DNA of 64,000 nt from Planctomycetota bacterium (GCA_016794035.1 JAEUHS010000060.1:22128-86127), one strand, 5' to 3'; positions 38,522 through 48,587 are shown, counted from the stretch's first letter. Translations and numbers: made by a program. Notes: generated by a model from the letters alone, not told the origin.

Positions 38522-39490
38522 ATGAACGTCTCCCGCCTGCTGCTGCTCGGTTGCCTCACGGCCTGCTCGCTGGCGCCGGACCTGCCGCCGCGGCCGCCGC
38601 TGGCGGGCATGGAGGAACCGCTCGACCTGCTGGCCGAGCCCGACGACGAGGCCGCGCGGCAGTTGCTGCCGGCCGGTTCGTTCGCGGGGCTCGTGCTCGA
38701 CGACGCGCGCGACACGCTGGCCGCGAAGCTCGACCAGGAAGCGCAGCTGCGCGTCGCCGCGGTCGTCGACAACTCGCCGGCCGACGCCGCCGGCCTGCAG
38801 CCGGGCGATCTGTTGCTCGAGGCGCGCGTCGACGGCGGTGCGGCGCGCGTGCTGCGGCGGCCCAGCGAGTGGCGCCAGCTCGAACTCGACACCGCTCCCG
38901 GCAGCACGGTCGAACTGTTCGTCGACCGCGCCGGCCGCGAGGCGCGCACCGAACTGCGGCTGGTCGCGCGCGTGCGCCCCGCCCCGCGCACGGCCGCCGA
39001 ACGCTTCCGCGAAGAGGACCGCGTCGGCATCGTGCTGCGCACCGCGACCGAGACCGAGGCGCGCGCCGCGAACCTCGGTCCGGGCGGCGGCGCCGTGCTG
39101 GTCGGCCTCGCGCGCAGCAGCCCGTGGCGCGCCACCGGCCTGCGCTTCGGCGACCTGGTGACCGCGGTCGACGGCGTGCCGGTCGCGCATCCGCAGGACC
39201 TGTTGGCCAGGATCCGCCGGCCCGACGCCGAGTCGCTGCGGCTCGATTGCCGCCGCAACGGGGCGACGTTCGCCGTCGACGCGCCGCTGTCGCAGCGCGG
39301 CAGCGACCTGACCGAGATCACGCTGCCGATCCTGTTCTCGTACGAAGCCGACCGCGGCCGCAGCGAGTGGTCGCTGCTGCTCGGACTGGTGAACTACCGC
39401 AGCACCGCGGCCGCGTGGCGCTTCCGCTTGCTGTGGCTGATCGGTTTCGGCGGCGGCGACGCGGATCGGCTGCTGGAGGTCGGCGGATGA
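38522..39490 (+). CDS. Lipoprotein with two PDZ-like domains
   Basis: 322 residues. A lipobox-type start (LLLLGCLTACS) gives a lipid anchor. Two PDZ-like domains are visible by their carboxylate-loop regions: VVDNSPADAAGLQPGDLLLE (about 80-100) and ARSSPWRATGLRFGDLVTAV (about 195-215). There is no protease domain. The C-terminus is beta-rich with Trp (SEWSLLLGLVNY). PDZ lipoproteins bind C-termini of exported proteins; its place 8 bp after the transporter and overlapping the next gene suggests a periplasmic adaptor. Confidence 0.8.
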   Translation: MNVSRLLLLGCLTACSLAPDLPPRPPLAGMEEPLDLLAEPDDEAARQLLPAGSFAGLVLDDARDTLAAKLDQEAQLRVAAVVDNSPADAAGLQPGDLLLEARVDGGAARVLRRPSEWRQLELDTAPGSTVELFVDRAGREARTELRLVARVRPAPRTAAERFREEDRVGIVLRTATETEARAANLGPGGGAVLVGLARSSPWRATGLRFGDLVTAVDGVPVAHPQDLLARIRRPDAESLRLDCRRNGATFAVDAPLSQRGSDLTEITLPILFSYEADRGRSEWSLLLGLVNYRSTAAAWRFRLLWLIGFGGGDADRLLEVGG

Positions 39491-40962
39491 TCGTGCTGCT
39501 CGCGTTCGCGGCCGCGCTGTGCCCGCAGCAACCGGCGGTCACGACGATCCAGGTGCCCGCGCACGTCGTCGTCACCGGCACGCTGCGCACCGACGTCGAC
39601 GGCGATGGCCGCGACGACCTCGTGCTCGCGTGCCGCGACACCGACAGCAAGCGCCGCGAGCTGCGCCTGCACCGCCGCCGCGCCGAGGGCCTGCCGTTCG
39701 ACAACACGCCGACGCTGCCGCCCTACGTGCTCGAACGCGACGTGATCGCGTTCACGTTCGCCGACGTCACCGCGGCGCCCGGCCGCGAACTGGTGCTGCT
39801 GACCGCGGAACGCGCGGTCGCGGTCGGACGCGACGCCGACGGCACCGCGACCTACCACCCGCTGTTCGCGCCGCGCCTGGTCTGGCCGGCCGCGGATCCC
39901 GACTTCGTGCTGCCGCTGCCCGGCGCGCGCTGCGACGTCGACGGCGACGGCCGCGACGACCTGCTGCTGCCGCAGCCCGACGGCGCGGTGCTCTGGCGCG
40001 CGGCCGCCGCGGTACCGTTCGAACTGACCCTGCCGCCGCGGCGCAGCCCGCTGGCCGGGCGCGGCAAGGGGCCGGTCGCCGGCAACGGTCCCGCGACGCT
40101 GTCCGGCGACGAACTGCGGCTGCGCTTCTCGCTCGGCGGCGACGACGGTGACGAGCGCGACGACGGGCCCCTGGTGCGGCTGCGCGCGACAGCACCGCCG
40201 TGCCGCAGCCTCGACCTCGACGGCGACGGCCGGCTCGACCTCGCCGCGGTGCGCAACGGCCGGCTGTTCGCCGCGATGCAGCAGGCCGACGGCGCGTTCG
40301 CGCGTCGCGAGGTCGCGCTGCCGCTGCCCGCGGACCGGCTGAGCCTGTTCGACCCGTCGTTCGACGTGCAGTGCGCGGACCTCGGCGGCGACGGCCGCGC
40401 CGAGCTGCTCGTGACGACGTCGGCGAGCCGCGACGACGCGATCGAGGTGCGCATCGACGTGTTCGCCACCGGCGCCGACGGCGGCTGGTTGCCGCAGGCG
40501 AACGGCCGGCTGCGCGTGCAGCCGCTGGCGCAGCCGCCGCAGCTGGTCGACGCCGACGGCGACGGCCGGCTCGACCTGGTGCTGGTCACCGTGCGCACCG
40601 ACATGCTGCGCGGTCTCACCGGCGAGGGGCCGCAGGCGCTCGACGCCCAGCTGGCGATCTTCCGCGGCACCGGCGATCGCTTCGCCGTGCCGGCGATGCT
40701 GCAGGCGGCCCTGCGGCTGCCGGCGAACGGCGACGGCGGCAACACGCCGTTCGTGCACGTCGTCGGCGGCGACCTGCTGGTGCGCGAGGAGAACGTGCTG
40801 CAGCGGCGGCCGCTGCGGCGCGACGGCGATCGCCTGCTGCTGCAGCCCGCGGCGGTGTCGTTCGCCTTGCCGCAGGGCGCGCGCCTCGAACCGCTGCTCG
40901 CGCCGGGCACCGAGGTGCTGGTGCGCACCGCGCACGAGGTGCTGTGGGTGGACCTGCGATGA
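39487..40962 (+). CDS. Secreted FG-GAP/VCBS-repeat protein A
   Basis: 491 residues, start overlapping the PDZ stop (ATGA). A short signal-like N-terminus (MIVLLAFAAALCPQQ) is followed by calcium-binding FG-GAP-type blades: TDVDGDGRDDLVLA, CDVDGDGRDDLLL, LDLDGDGRLDLAAV, ADLGGDGRAELLV, VDADGDGRLDLVLV. These form a beta-propeller of the integrin-alpha type. Probably periplasmic or cell-surface. It overlaps the next, related gene by ATGA, which indicates a fixed stoichiometry. Confidence 0.85.
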   Translation: MIVLLAFAAALCPQQPAVTTIQVPAHVVVTGTLRTDVDGDGRDDLVLACRDTDSKRRELRLHRRRAEGLPFDNTPTLPPYVLERDVIAFTFADVTAAPGRELVLLTAERAVAVGRDADGTATYHPLFAPRLVWPAADPDFVLPLPGARCDVDGDGRDDLLLPQPDGAVLWRAAAAVPFELTLPPRRSPLAGRGKGPVAGNGPATLSGDELRLRFSLGGDDGDERDDGPLVRLRATAPPCRSLDLDGDGRLDLAAVRNGRLFAAMQQADGAFARREVALPLPADRLSLFDPSFDVQCADLGGDGRAELLVTTSASRDDAIEVRIDVFATGADGGWLPQANGRLRVQPLAQPPQLVDADGDGRLDLVLVTVRTDMLRGLTGEGPQALDAQLAIFRGTGDRFAVPAMLQAALRLPANGDGGNTPFVHVVGGDLLVREENVLQRRPLRRDGDRLLLQPAAVSFALPQGARLEPLLAPGTEVLVRTAHEVLWVDLR

Positions 40963-42629
40963 AACGGGTCGTCGCAGCGGCGCTCGCCGTGGTCGGTGCC
41001 GCGCTCGCGCAGGGCCCGATGCTCGGCTCGATCGGCCCCGTCGCGGACGTCGTCGCCGCGCTCGCGGTCGACACCGACGGCGACGGCCGCGCCGAACTGG
41101 TGCTGGTCACGCGCGACGGGCGATTCGTGCGCTACGGCCTCGCCGCCGATGCGGCCGGCCTGCAGCGCCGCGGCGCGCTGCACCTGTCGGATCCGGCGCA
41201 CACGTTGTTCGCCGCCGCCGACCTGCTGCCGCAGGCGGGCGTCGAGTTCGTGGTCGCCGATCCGTCCGGCACCGGCTGGCTCGTCTGGCCCGCGGGCGAC
41301 GAGGCGCGCGACGCCGCGCCGCAGTCGCTGGTGCGCCGCGCGCGCTTCACGCTGCGCACCGACGCGCCGCAGCGGGCGCCGTTCGTGCAGGACCTCGACC
41401 GCGACGGCCGGCTCGACCTGATGCTGCCGACGCTGCAGGGCGTGCAGCCGTTCCGGCAGGAACCGCCCGGCGACGACGGCGCCCCGCGCTTCCGCGCGCT
41501 CGGCACGATGGTGGTGCCGGTGCAGACCTCGGTCGAGGCCGATCGCCGCCGCAACCAGGAACTGTCCGGCAGCCTGGTGATCCCGCAGCTCGACACCGAG
41601 GACCTGAACGGCGACGGCAGGCCCGACCTGCTGACGCGCGACGGCACGCGCCATGCGTTCCACCTGCAGCGCGACGACGGCACGTTCGCGACGCCGGTGG
41701 TCGTCGATCTGGCGCAGTTCGAGGACAGCACCCCGAAGGCCGCGGTCGCGCTGGGCAGCACGCTGGTGCTCGGCGACCGGAAACTGCTGCAGCGCGGCGA
41801 CATCGACGGCGACGGCATCCCCGACTACGTGATCGCCCATCGGCGCAAGGTGTGGACGTTCCTCGCCGACGCGCGCGGGCCGCAGTTCGAGCAGGCGCGC
41901 ACGCAGGCGGTCGCCGACGACGTCACCGCGATGCTGCTGGTCGACCTCGACGACGACCGGTGCGCCGATCTGCTGACGTTCCAGCTGCAGCTGCCGGGCG
42001 TCGGCGCGCTGTTGCTCGGCCTCGTGCAGTCGATCGACATCGACGTCAAGGCGGTCGGCTACCGGAGCGAGGACGGCGCGTTCGCGAACCTGCCCGCGTG
42101 GCGTCGCACGGTCACGCTGCGCATCCCGCCGGTGCTGACGCTGCTCGGCCAGCAGGAGGAACTGGTGCAGCGCTTCCTCGCCATCGTCGCGCGTACGCGG
42201 CTCGGCGTGCGCGGCGCGTTCACCGGCGGCGCCGGGAACGACCTCGCGCTGGTGCGCGCCGATGGCACCGCGATCGAGCTGTACCCCGCCGACACCGCGC
42301 CGCCGAAGCTCGACTCGGCCGAAGGCCGACGCACGCTGCGGCGGCTCTTGTTCGAGGAACCCGCGACCGTGTTCGACCTCGAGCGCGTGTTCGCGCTGGT
42401 GTCCGGCTTCGTCGATCAGCTGTCGGGCAGCCTCGTCGGCGATCGCGAGCCGCTGCGTTCGCTGCCGCTGCGCGACCCGCAGTCGTGGCGCCTCGTCGAC
42501 CTGCTGGCGGCGGAGTTCGACGGCGCGCCGGGCCAGGAGGTGGTCGCGGTCTACACGGCCGTCGACGGCGACGAGACGGCGCCCCGCCACTACGACGTGC
42601 TGCGCTGGGCGACCGCCGTCCCGCGCTGA
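40959..42629 (+). CDS. Secreted FG-GAP/VCBS-repeat protein B
   Basis: 556 residues with a signal peptide (VVGAALAQG). Blades include VDTDGDGRAELVLV, QDLDRDGRLDLMLP, EDLNGDGRPDLLTRD, GDIDGDGIPDYVIA and VDLDDDRCADLLTF. The C-terminal 150 residues are helical and degenerate (QEELVQRFLAIVART). It is a paralogue of the gene upstream. Because it shares a transcript with an ABC exporter and a PDZ lipoprotein, the four products may form one envelope complex; this is inferred from the gene overlaps. Confidence 0.85.
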   Translation: MKRVVAAALAVVGAALAQGPMLGSIGPVADVVAALAVDTDGDGRAELVLVTRDGRFVRYGLAADAAGLQRRGALHLSDPAHTLFAAADLLPQAGVEFVVADPSGTGWLVWPAGDEARDAAPQSLVRRARFTLRTDAPQRAPFVQDLDRDGRLDLMLPTLQGVQPFRQEPPGDDGAPRFRALGTMVVPVQTSVEADRRRNQELSGSLVIPQLDTEDLNGDGRPDLLTRDGTRHAFHLQRDDGTFATPVVVDLAQFEDSTPKAAVALGSTLVLGDRKLLQRGDIDGDGIPDYVIAHRRKVWTFLADARGPQFEQARTQAVADDVTAMLLVDLDDDRCADLLTFQLQLPGVGALLLGLVQSIDIDVKAVGYRSEDGAFANLPAWRRTVTLRIPPVLTLLGQQEELVQRFLAIVARTRLGVRGAFTGGAGNDLALVRADGTAIELYPADTAPPKLDSAEGRRTLRRLLFEEPATVFDLERVFALVSGFVDQLSGSLVGDREPLRSLPLRDPQSWRLVDLLAAEFDGAPGQEVVAVYTAVDGDETAPRHYDVLRWATAVPR

Positions 42630-42756
42630 GCCGCGCGATGTCGCGCTGACGGCCTTGCGATCGGCAGTCTGCTACCGAGTGCGTAGTCGGCACTTCCGGC
42701 GCTACTTCCTCGATCGACAGGGGGGAGATAGAGTCGTTCGCCCTCGCCCAGACGCC

Positions 42757-43914
42757 ATGAACCTCGACACGACCTCGCCCGAGAAGAACGCTCCCGCCCG
42801 CCCCGCCTCGACCGCCGGCACCCCGACGCAACCGGGCTGGACCGAAGGCCCCGCCGGCGTGCGCATGGCGCCGGACTCGTCGCAGCGGCCGCTGCACCTG
42901 GGCGTCGGCCACATCCCGATGTCGCAGCGCGTCTGGCACAACGCGCTGATGACGATGGACCACCTGCTGACGCGCAAGCTCGCCGACAAGTGGATCGGGC
43001 CGATGCGCAAGAAGCACCTCGCGCGCGTGATGGCGCACCTCGAGAAGCGCGGCCCCGGCACGCTCTATCCGATCGACCGCCGCCGCGACCTGACGCCCGA
43101 GCAGTTCCATCGCGAGTATCTGCTGCGCGGCATCCCGGTCGTGCTCGAAGGCGCGGCCAAGGAGTGGGGCTGCTGCAAGAAGTGGTCGCTGAAGTACTTC
43201 GCCGAGCACTACGGCGAGGACAAGGTGACCGTCGCGCAGGGCTATCCGCAGCACCAGGCCGGCGGCCCGAAGAACTACATCCTGATGAAGGATGTGCTCG
43301 ACAACAAGAACTCGGACAACATGAAGTACCTGCGGTTCCACCCGATGCTCGCGCTGCATCCGGAACTGACGGCGGACTTCCCGTACGAGTGGTTCAAGCG
43401 CCACAAGAAGCGCTGGCACCTGTACTCGCACATGCAGTTCTTCATCGGCACCAAGGGCACGACGACGGGCACGCACGACTCGCAGATGTGCAACCTGTTC
43501 GTGATGGTGCACGGCGAGAAGACCTGGTACCTGCACCCGACGAACTACACGGCGTTCATGGATCCGCCGACGACGCGCTCGGTGTTCCGCCTGGGCCGCC
43601 ACAACACCGGCAAGGTGTTCGAGGATCCGTACCGCGTGCTCGACGGCTACAAGGTGCACCTGAAGCAGGGCGACATCCTGTGGAACCCGCCGTTCTACTG
43701 GCACAGCGTCGAGAACCTGACCGACACGATCGGCGTCGGCTTCCGTTGGAACGACAAGCGGCTGGCGATGCAGCAGCACTTCACGATGTTCATGCTCGAC
43801 TGGCTGGCGATCGATCCGTCGTGGTTCTACATGTGCAAGGTCGGCCGCGACGAGACGCGCCGCATGCTCGGCAAGGGCGGTTCGGGCAAGAACCTGTCGA
43901 CGCCGTCGACGTAG
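42757..43914 (+). CDS. Cupin-8/JmjC-like protein
   Basis: 385 residues, no signal peptide. The core (about 115-335) shows the Cupin_8 order: EQFHREYLLRGIPVVLEGAA, TTTGTHDSQMCNLFVMVHGE with His240, KTWYLHP, GDILWNPPFYWHSVENL with the distal His316. The usual first-metal motif HxD/E reads His-Asp-Ser here, so either the metal ligand is shifted or the protein is not a standard 2-oxoglutarate dioxygenase. Monocistronic, 127 bp after the FG-GAP unit. Confidence 0.78.
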   Translation: MNLDTTSPEKNAPARPASTAGTPTQPGWTEGPAGVRMAPDSSQRPLHLGVGHIPMSQRVWHNALMTMDHLLTRKLADKWIGPMRKKHLARVMAHLEKRGPGTLYPIDRRRDLTPEQFHREYLLRGIPVVLEGAAKEWGCCKKWSLKYFAEHYGEDKVTVAQGYPQHQAGGPKNYILMKDVLDNKNSDNMKYLRFHPMLALHPELTADFPYEWFKRHKKRWHLYSHMQFFIGTKGTTTGTHDSQMCNLFVMVHGEKTWYLHPTNYTAFMDPPTTRSVFRLGRHNTGKVFEDPYRVLDGYKVHLKQGDILWNPPFYWHSVENLTDTIGVGFRWNDKRLAMQQHFTMFMLDWLAIDPSWFYMCKVGRDETRRMLGKGGSGKNLSTPST

Positions 43915-43923
43915 GCCGGGCCG

Positions 43924-46128
43924 CTACCGGTCGCCGATCACGGCTTCTGCCGCATCGCTGACCACGGCACCGAGGCCGTTGCCGGCACCCGCGTCGAGCA
44001 CGAGCGCCTGGTTGTAGAAGCGCAGCCCGATCCAGCGCGGATCGTCGGGGATCGGCAGCTCCCACTTCGCCTGTCCGTTGGCGCCGGCGAGTGGCACGAA
44101 CGCATCGAGCGCCACGTGCAGGTTGCAGCCCGGCATGCCGACGGGGCCGAGGTCGACGCCGGCGAACTGCTGGAAGCCGACGACCAGCAACGCCGTGCTC
44201 TGTGGCAGGTCGAACAGGGTCAGCTCGAAGGTCTTGCCGATGCGTGGGGTGTCGCGCGGGATCAGGCGGGTCGCGGGTTGGGAACCGGCGCAGCCGTGGG
44301 CGAAGGAGACGTAGGTGCAGGTCGGGCCGACGCGGGCTGCGACCACTTCCTCGGCGGCGTCGATGTCGACGTAGGACGTGCCCGGATCCAGCGGCGGAAC
44401 GTCATACGTGGCCGACAGCAGCGCAATCGGGTCGATGGCGCCGTCGGACCGGCGCAGCTCGATGTGCTGGTAGCCCGCAGCCATTTGCACGTACGAGACC
44501 CCGAAAGGCAGCGCCGCCAGCGGCTGCGCGGGTGGGCTACCCCAGTGCACCACGCTGCCGTCCGAGCGCAGCGCCGCCGAAAGGCCGTAGGCCGCGGCAA
44601 CCTCGACGTAGCGAAGATCGGGGGGACACGGCGGCACAACGAGTTGGCCGGCCCACGTCGACCCGACGCCGACGATCGCACCGTCCGATCGCAAGAGCAG
44701 CGTCGTCTGGTAGGTCAGGCCCGCACCGACGTACGTGAGGCCAGGTGGCGGCGCGGGGATGTTGCAGCATGCAGCGGCGTTGTTGCCCCAAGCGAGTGTG
44801 GTGCCATCGCTGCGCAGCGCCACTGTGTGGCCGGGTCCAACCCAGAACTGCGGCGTGTAGAACACCCCGAGTGGCAGCGGCGGCACATTGCACTGGCCGG
44901 ACGAGTTGTCGCCCCAGGCGTACAGCATGCCGTCGCTCGCCAGCGCCACGTTGTGCAAGAGCCCGCAGCCGACCGCCATCCAGTTCTTGCCCTGCAGCGC
45001 CACCGGCACCTGCGTGAGGCCATTGATGTCACGCCCCCAGAGCAGGAACTCGCGCCGACTCGTGAGCACGAGGTTGTGGTAGCCACCGGTCGCGATCGCC
45101 GTGTATCTGGCGCGCGGCAGCGCCTCCGGCACTTGACTCTGCAGGAAGACGTTGTCGCCCCAGGCCAGAACCTTGCCGCTGCGCAGCAGGGCCACGCAAT
45201 GTGTGTAGCCACTACCCAGTTGCGCGCAGGTTTCGCCGGCCGGGATTGGCGGCACATTGCCCTGGCCAAACGACTGGTTCCCCCAGGTCACAATGGTGCC
45301 GTCCGAACGCAGCGCGTTGCTGTGGTACAGACCGGCAGAGACCATCTCGTAGCGGAGTCCCGGCGGCAACGACGGCACGTTGCACTTGCCGTAGGTCGCC
45401 TCGCCCCAGGCCTCGACCTGGCCGTCCGACCGGAGCGCCACGCAGTGGCGAGGGCCGGCATACATGTCCGCGTAGCGGATCCCAGGCGGCAGCGGCGGCA
45501 CCAGGCACTGCCCATAGCTGTTGTCCCCCCAGGCGACGAGCGTGCCGTCGGACCGAAGGGCGAGCGAGTAGTAGTCCCCGGCGCTGATCCTCACGACGCT
45601 GCCTGTCAGCAACTGCGAAGGAATCGTGGTCTGACCATGCAGGACGTAGACAGGGTCAGCCCAAGCCACGAGCACCCCATCCGACCTCAGGGCAAGGCCA
45701 TGGACTCCCCCTGCAGCAATCTGCTCGTACCTGGTGCCGGGCGGTGGCGACGGCGCCTGAGGCATGATTGAAGAGCCCCAGACCGTGAGGGTCCCGTCTG
45801 ACAGAAGGCCGATGCCATAGCCAGTTCGAACGACCATGTCTACATAGCTCAATCCCGTCGGTGCGGGAGGCACCATGGTGCCTCCCGACCTTTGACCATT
45901 CGCGAAGATACGGCCATCGCTTCGCAGCGTCAAAGTGATGTCACCACCGGCGGCCACCCGCCAGAACGTTCCACTGCGACCCTCGGTGTCACACTGGAAC
46001 GCACCCCACGTTCGCACGGAACTCGGCCAGACCGGTCTCGCCTGCGCCCGAAGCGCGGACCCGAGTGCGGTGACGAGCAGCAGGAACCCAACTGTCAGGA
46101 GTCGTCGTGTTCGCGTGGGGAAGTCCAT
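43924..46128 (-). CDS. Secreted RCC1-repeat protein with C-terminal module
   Basis: 734 residues with a signal peptide (FLLLVTALGSALRAQ). About a dozen RCC1-type units of roughly 48 residues follow, each with a core like ALRSDGTLVAWGDNSYGQ and VPPLPPGIRY, forming one or two beta-propellers. The last 115 residues are the shared secreted module (GCAGSQPATRLIPRDTPRIG, FELTLFDLPQSTALLVVGF, PIPDDPRWIGLRFYNQALV). ATG 46128 (MDFPTRTRR) is chosen because the signal peptide begins there. Probably extracellular or surface-displayed. It follows the broken gene upstream by 47 bp. Confidence 0.82.
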   Translation of the reverse strand: MDFPTRTRRLLTVGFLLLVTALGSALRAQARPVWPSSVRTWGAFQCDTEGRSGTFWRVAAGGDITLTLRSDGRIFANGQRSGGTMVPPAPTGLSYVDMVVRTGYGIGLLSDGTLTVWGSSIMPQAPSPPPGTRYEQIAAGGVHGLALRSDGVLVAWADPVYVLHGQTTIPSQLLTGSVVRISAGDYYSLALRSDGTLVAWGDNSYGQCLVPPLPPGIRYADMYAGPRHCVALRSDGQVEAWGEATYGKCNVPSLPPGLRYEMVSAGLYHSNALRSDGTIVTWGNQSFGQGNVPPIPAGETCAQLGSGYTHCVALLRSGKVLAWGDNVFLQSQVPEALPRARYTAIATGGYHNLVLTSRREFLLWGRDINGLTQVPVALQGKNWMAVGCGLLHNVALASDGMLYAWGDNSSGQCNVPPLPLGVFYTPQFWVGPGHTVALRSDGTTLAWGNNAAACCNIPAPPPGLTYVGAGLTYQTTLLLRSDGAIVGVGSTWAGQLVVPPCPPDLRYVEVAAAYGLSAALRSDGSVVHWGSPPAQPLAALPFGVSYVQMAAGYQHIELRRSDGAIDPIALLSATYDVPPLDPGTSYVDIDAAEEVVAARVGPTCTYVSFAHGCAGSQPATRLIPRDTPRIGKTFELTLFDLPQSTALLVVGFQQFAGVDLGPVGMPGCNLHVALDAFVPLAGANGQAKWELPIPDDPRWIGLRFYNQALVLDAGAGNGLGAVVSDAAEAVIGDR

Positions 46129-46175
46129 AGGAGTTCTCGCAAGAGATCGCCGGTCTCCCGGCGGGCGGGTAGTCG

Positions 46176-48584
46176 TCAGAGGGGCAGCCACATCGCAGCG
46201 CTGCCCACGATCTCCGTGACATCTGCACCAGTACAGGTGAGGCCACCCGGCCGCGCGACAGGAGACCAGCACAGCACCTGAACGGTCATGGCCTGCCCGA
46301 TCAGCGGCAGCCCCATGATGAAGTTCACCGGCACACGGATCGAGTGCCCCGGCAGGCCGACTCCGGCAAAGGCCCACGCGCCCGAGACGATCGCCTGCGG
46401 GACGAAGAGTTCGACCCCGTTGACCAGTGGCGGAATGGCCATCAACGCTGGCACAAAGGCGCCGGCGACAGGAGGAACGTCCCATTGCCACGCCGTGAAC
46501 ACGTTGTCGCTGGGCCGGCTGATGAGCAGGGCCCCGTTCGTGACCGTGTTGGCCTGTGGTGCGTCGCCCTCGTAGTCGAGGAGGATGCGGGACAACACGG
46601 GCGCAGGGTCACCGATCCGCCGTCCGAACGGCGACAGCGCGCACGCCGGCGTGGTGCCACCCGTGAAACCGGCAGGCAACACGAACGTCGCCTGGTCGCC
46701 CGTCAGGTCGGTGCGGCCGACGGCGAACGTCTGGCCCGCCCGCATCGGCGGCAACATGTCGTACACCGTGCGCACGGCATCCGCCGGCGGCGCCGCATCG
46801 CGTGCCCGTCCGAGAACGCCAGGGAACCCGGTGAGGTAGTCGGTGGCGTCGGTGTAGCCGACCACATTGACGCGGGCACGCTGGTCGACCGCGACACCAC
46901 CACCGGCAGGGTCGTCGAGCCCGAAGGTCGGGAACGGCAGCCCCGCCCCCATCGCAGTCGCGTTGGCCAGGCCCATGCCGGCGGTCCGTTCGGCCCCCGA
47001 AGCGCCGCCAACCTGATCCTGTCGCACGACGCGGATCGAGGTCGGCGACACGCCGGTGGCGCTGGAATCGAGGTAGAAGCTGGCGACACCGATGTCCTGG
47101 CTGGTCCCCCCCGTGGGCCCCTGGGTGAATCCCGCCACAGAGAACCAGTCCGGGTACTCGTTCCAGGCCTGGGCGCCGGTGAGGCCGTCGTCGCCGGTGC
47201 CACCGAAGTAGGATCCTCCCTGCAGAGAGAGGCCAAGCGGCGCATCGGCGACCATCATGACGAAGCCGTCGGCGCCACCTGCGAGCGCGGCGGGAGCGGG
47301 CCAAGGCAGTCCCGTGAACAAGTCCACGTCATCGGTCGAGCCGACCACGGCGCAGAGGTGCTGCGTCGTCGTGCTCACTGCGTCGAAAAAGCCATCGCGC
47401 AGCACGACGACGTCGCGAGCAATCGTGTTCCGTTCGGGAAGACCGAGGATCTGCAGGTCTTCGAGGACGAGGTTGCCGAGCGTGGGCGGGCGTGTCGGCG
47501 CGGCGTCGAAGCGCATCATCACACCGCCATTGAAGCCTGGTCCGAACGCAGCAACCGCACCGACGACCACGAACCGATCGACGATCGGCTGTGTGGTGTA
47601 GTCGACGTCGATCTCGCGAGCCCGAACAGGCCGTCACGCGCATTGCCTCCGAGATCCACGTTGGCGTGGAACTCCGGGTTGACGCCTGCCGCACTGCTCG
47701 ACACACGACCAACGATGCCGTCCCATTCGCCGGCAAGACCGGCAGGCAGTACAGACTGCTGCTGCAGCGTCAGCGTGGTGCCCGGGCCGGGATCGCCGTG
47801 CGAGCTGATGCCACAGTAGGTCACGGTCTCGCGGCCGTCAGGCTCGACGCGGATGCTCAGGTCGGTGATCGCGCAGGAGTTCGCCGGGTCGACACCGAAG
47901 AAGTGGCGCGACCACAGCAGGGTGCCGTTGCCATCCAGCACGGCGAGGAAGCCGGTCGGCGCAAACGCGGTGGCCGCCGGGAACGTGTCGGGGGCGCCGG
48001 GGATCCTCTCGTCGTAGGTCTCACCGCAAATGGCGATGCGGGTCGTGTCCGGATCGCCGGTCGGCCAGACCGCGATGCCGCGCGCGTTGGTGGCGCGATC
48101 GGACGGCTCTCCTTGCGCGGTGCCACCGTAGTAGTACCGCTGCCAGACGATTTCCTGGAACGTCGCGGGGTTCGCCGCCTGGGGCAGGGCCCTTGTGCAC
48201 TGCACGATGACGACCTGCTTGCGTTGCCCGGGCACCAGGTTGACGTCGGGCGGGAAAGTCAAAAGGGGCGGTTCAAGCAGCGTGATAGCAGCAACCCCTG
48301 AAAACAGCGCCCCAGGCATCGTCGTCCGCACCTCGATTGTGCCGACGGAGTATTGGAAGTCGTCGCCCGGCGTCTTGACGTCGGCCCAGGTCTCACGGAA
48401 CTGGTCGATCGGCTCCGGCCCCGCGCTGCCGGCCGTCGAATCATGCGTCGAATAGACGCCCTGGCCCTGCGCCATCATCGCGCTGCAGGCGAGCAGTGCT
48501 ACCGCAACGAACCGCGTCGCCCCCGCGCCCCAGGCGCTACCGAAGCGGAGAAGCGGAGAAGCGGAGATACGAATCGGATCTCAT
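46176..48584 (-). pseudogene. Secreted beta-propeller-type protein, disrupted by two frameshifts
   Basis: The natural start is ATG 48584, preceded by GAGGTG at the right distance. Reading from it meets a stop after 15 codons because of an 8-bp tandem repeat; the signal peptide (RFVAVALLACSAMMAQ) lies in another frame. That frame runs to 47519. Near 47616, one missing base (...LFGLA then EIDVDYTTQPIVD) moves the coding sense to a third segment that ends at 46176. Repaired, it is a protein of about 800 residues with a signal peptide, propeller-like repeats and the shared C-terminal module (LVNGVELFVPQAIVSG, GLPLIGQAMTVQVLCW). The loss could be real, reversible, or sequencing error. Confidence 0.75.
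48542..48565. repeat. Three tandem copies of an 8-bp unit (gaagcgga)
   Basis: Copies at 48542-48549, 48550-48557 and 48558-48565, all identical, with no spacer. They lie 17 bp inside the reading frame that opens at ATG 48584 (minus) and before the signal-peptide core. Since 8 is not a multiple of 3, copy number sets the frame: one or four copies join the ATG to the signal peptide, while two or three do not. The present three copies give a stop after 15 codons. This is the form of a simple-sequence contingency locus. Confidence 0.85.
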
Positions 48585-48587
48585 GGC

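Noticed and set aside
43924..46128. RCC1 protein as a eukaryotic-like GEF
   Set aside because: The repeats form a secreted bacterial beta-propeller with signal peptide and C-terminal module; nothing points to a GTPase partner.
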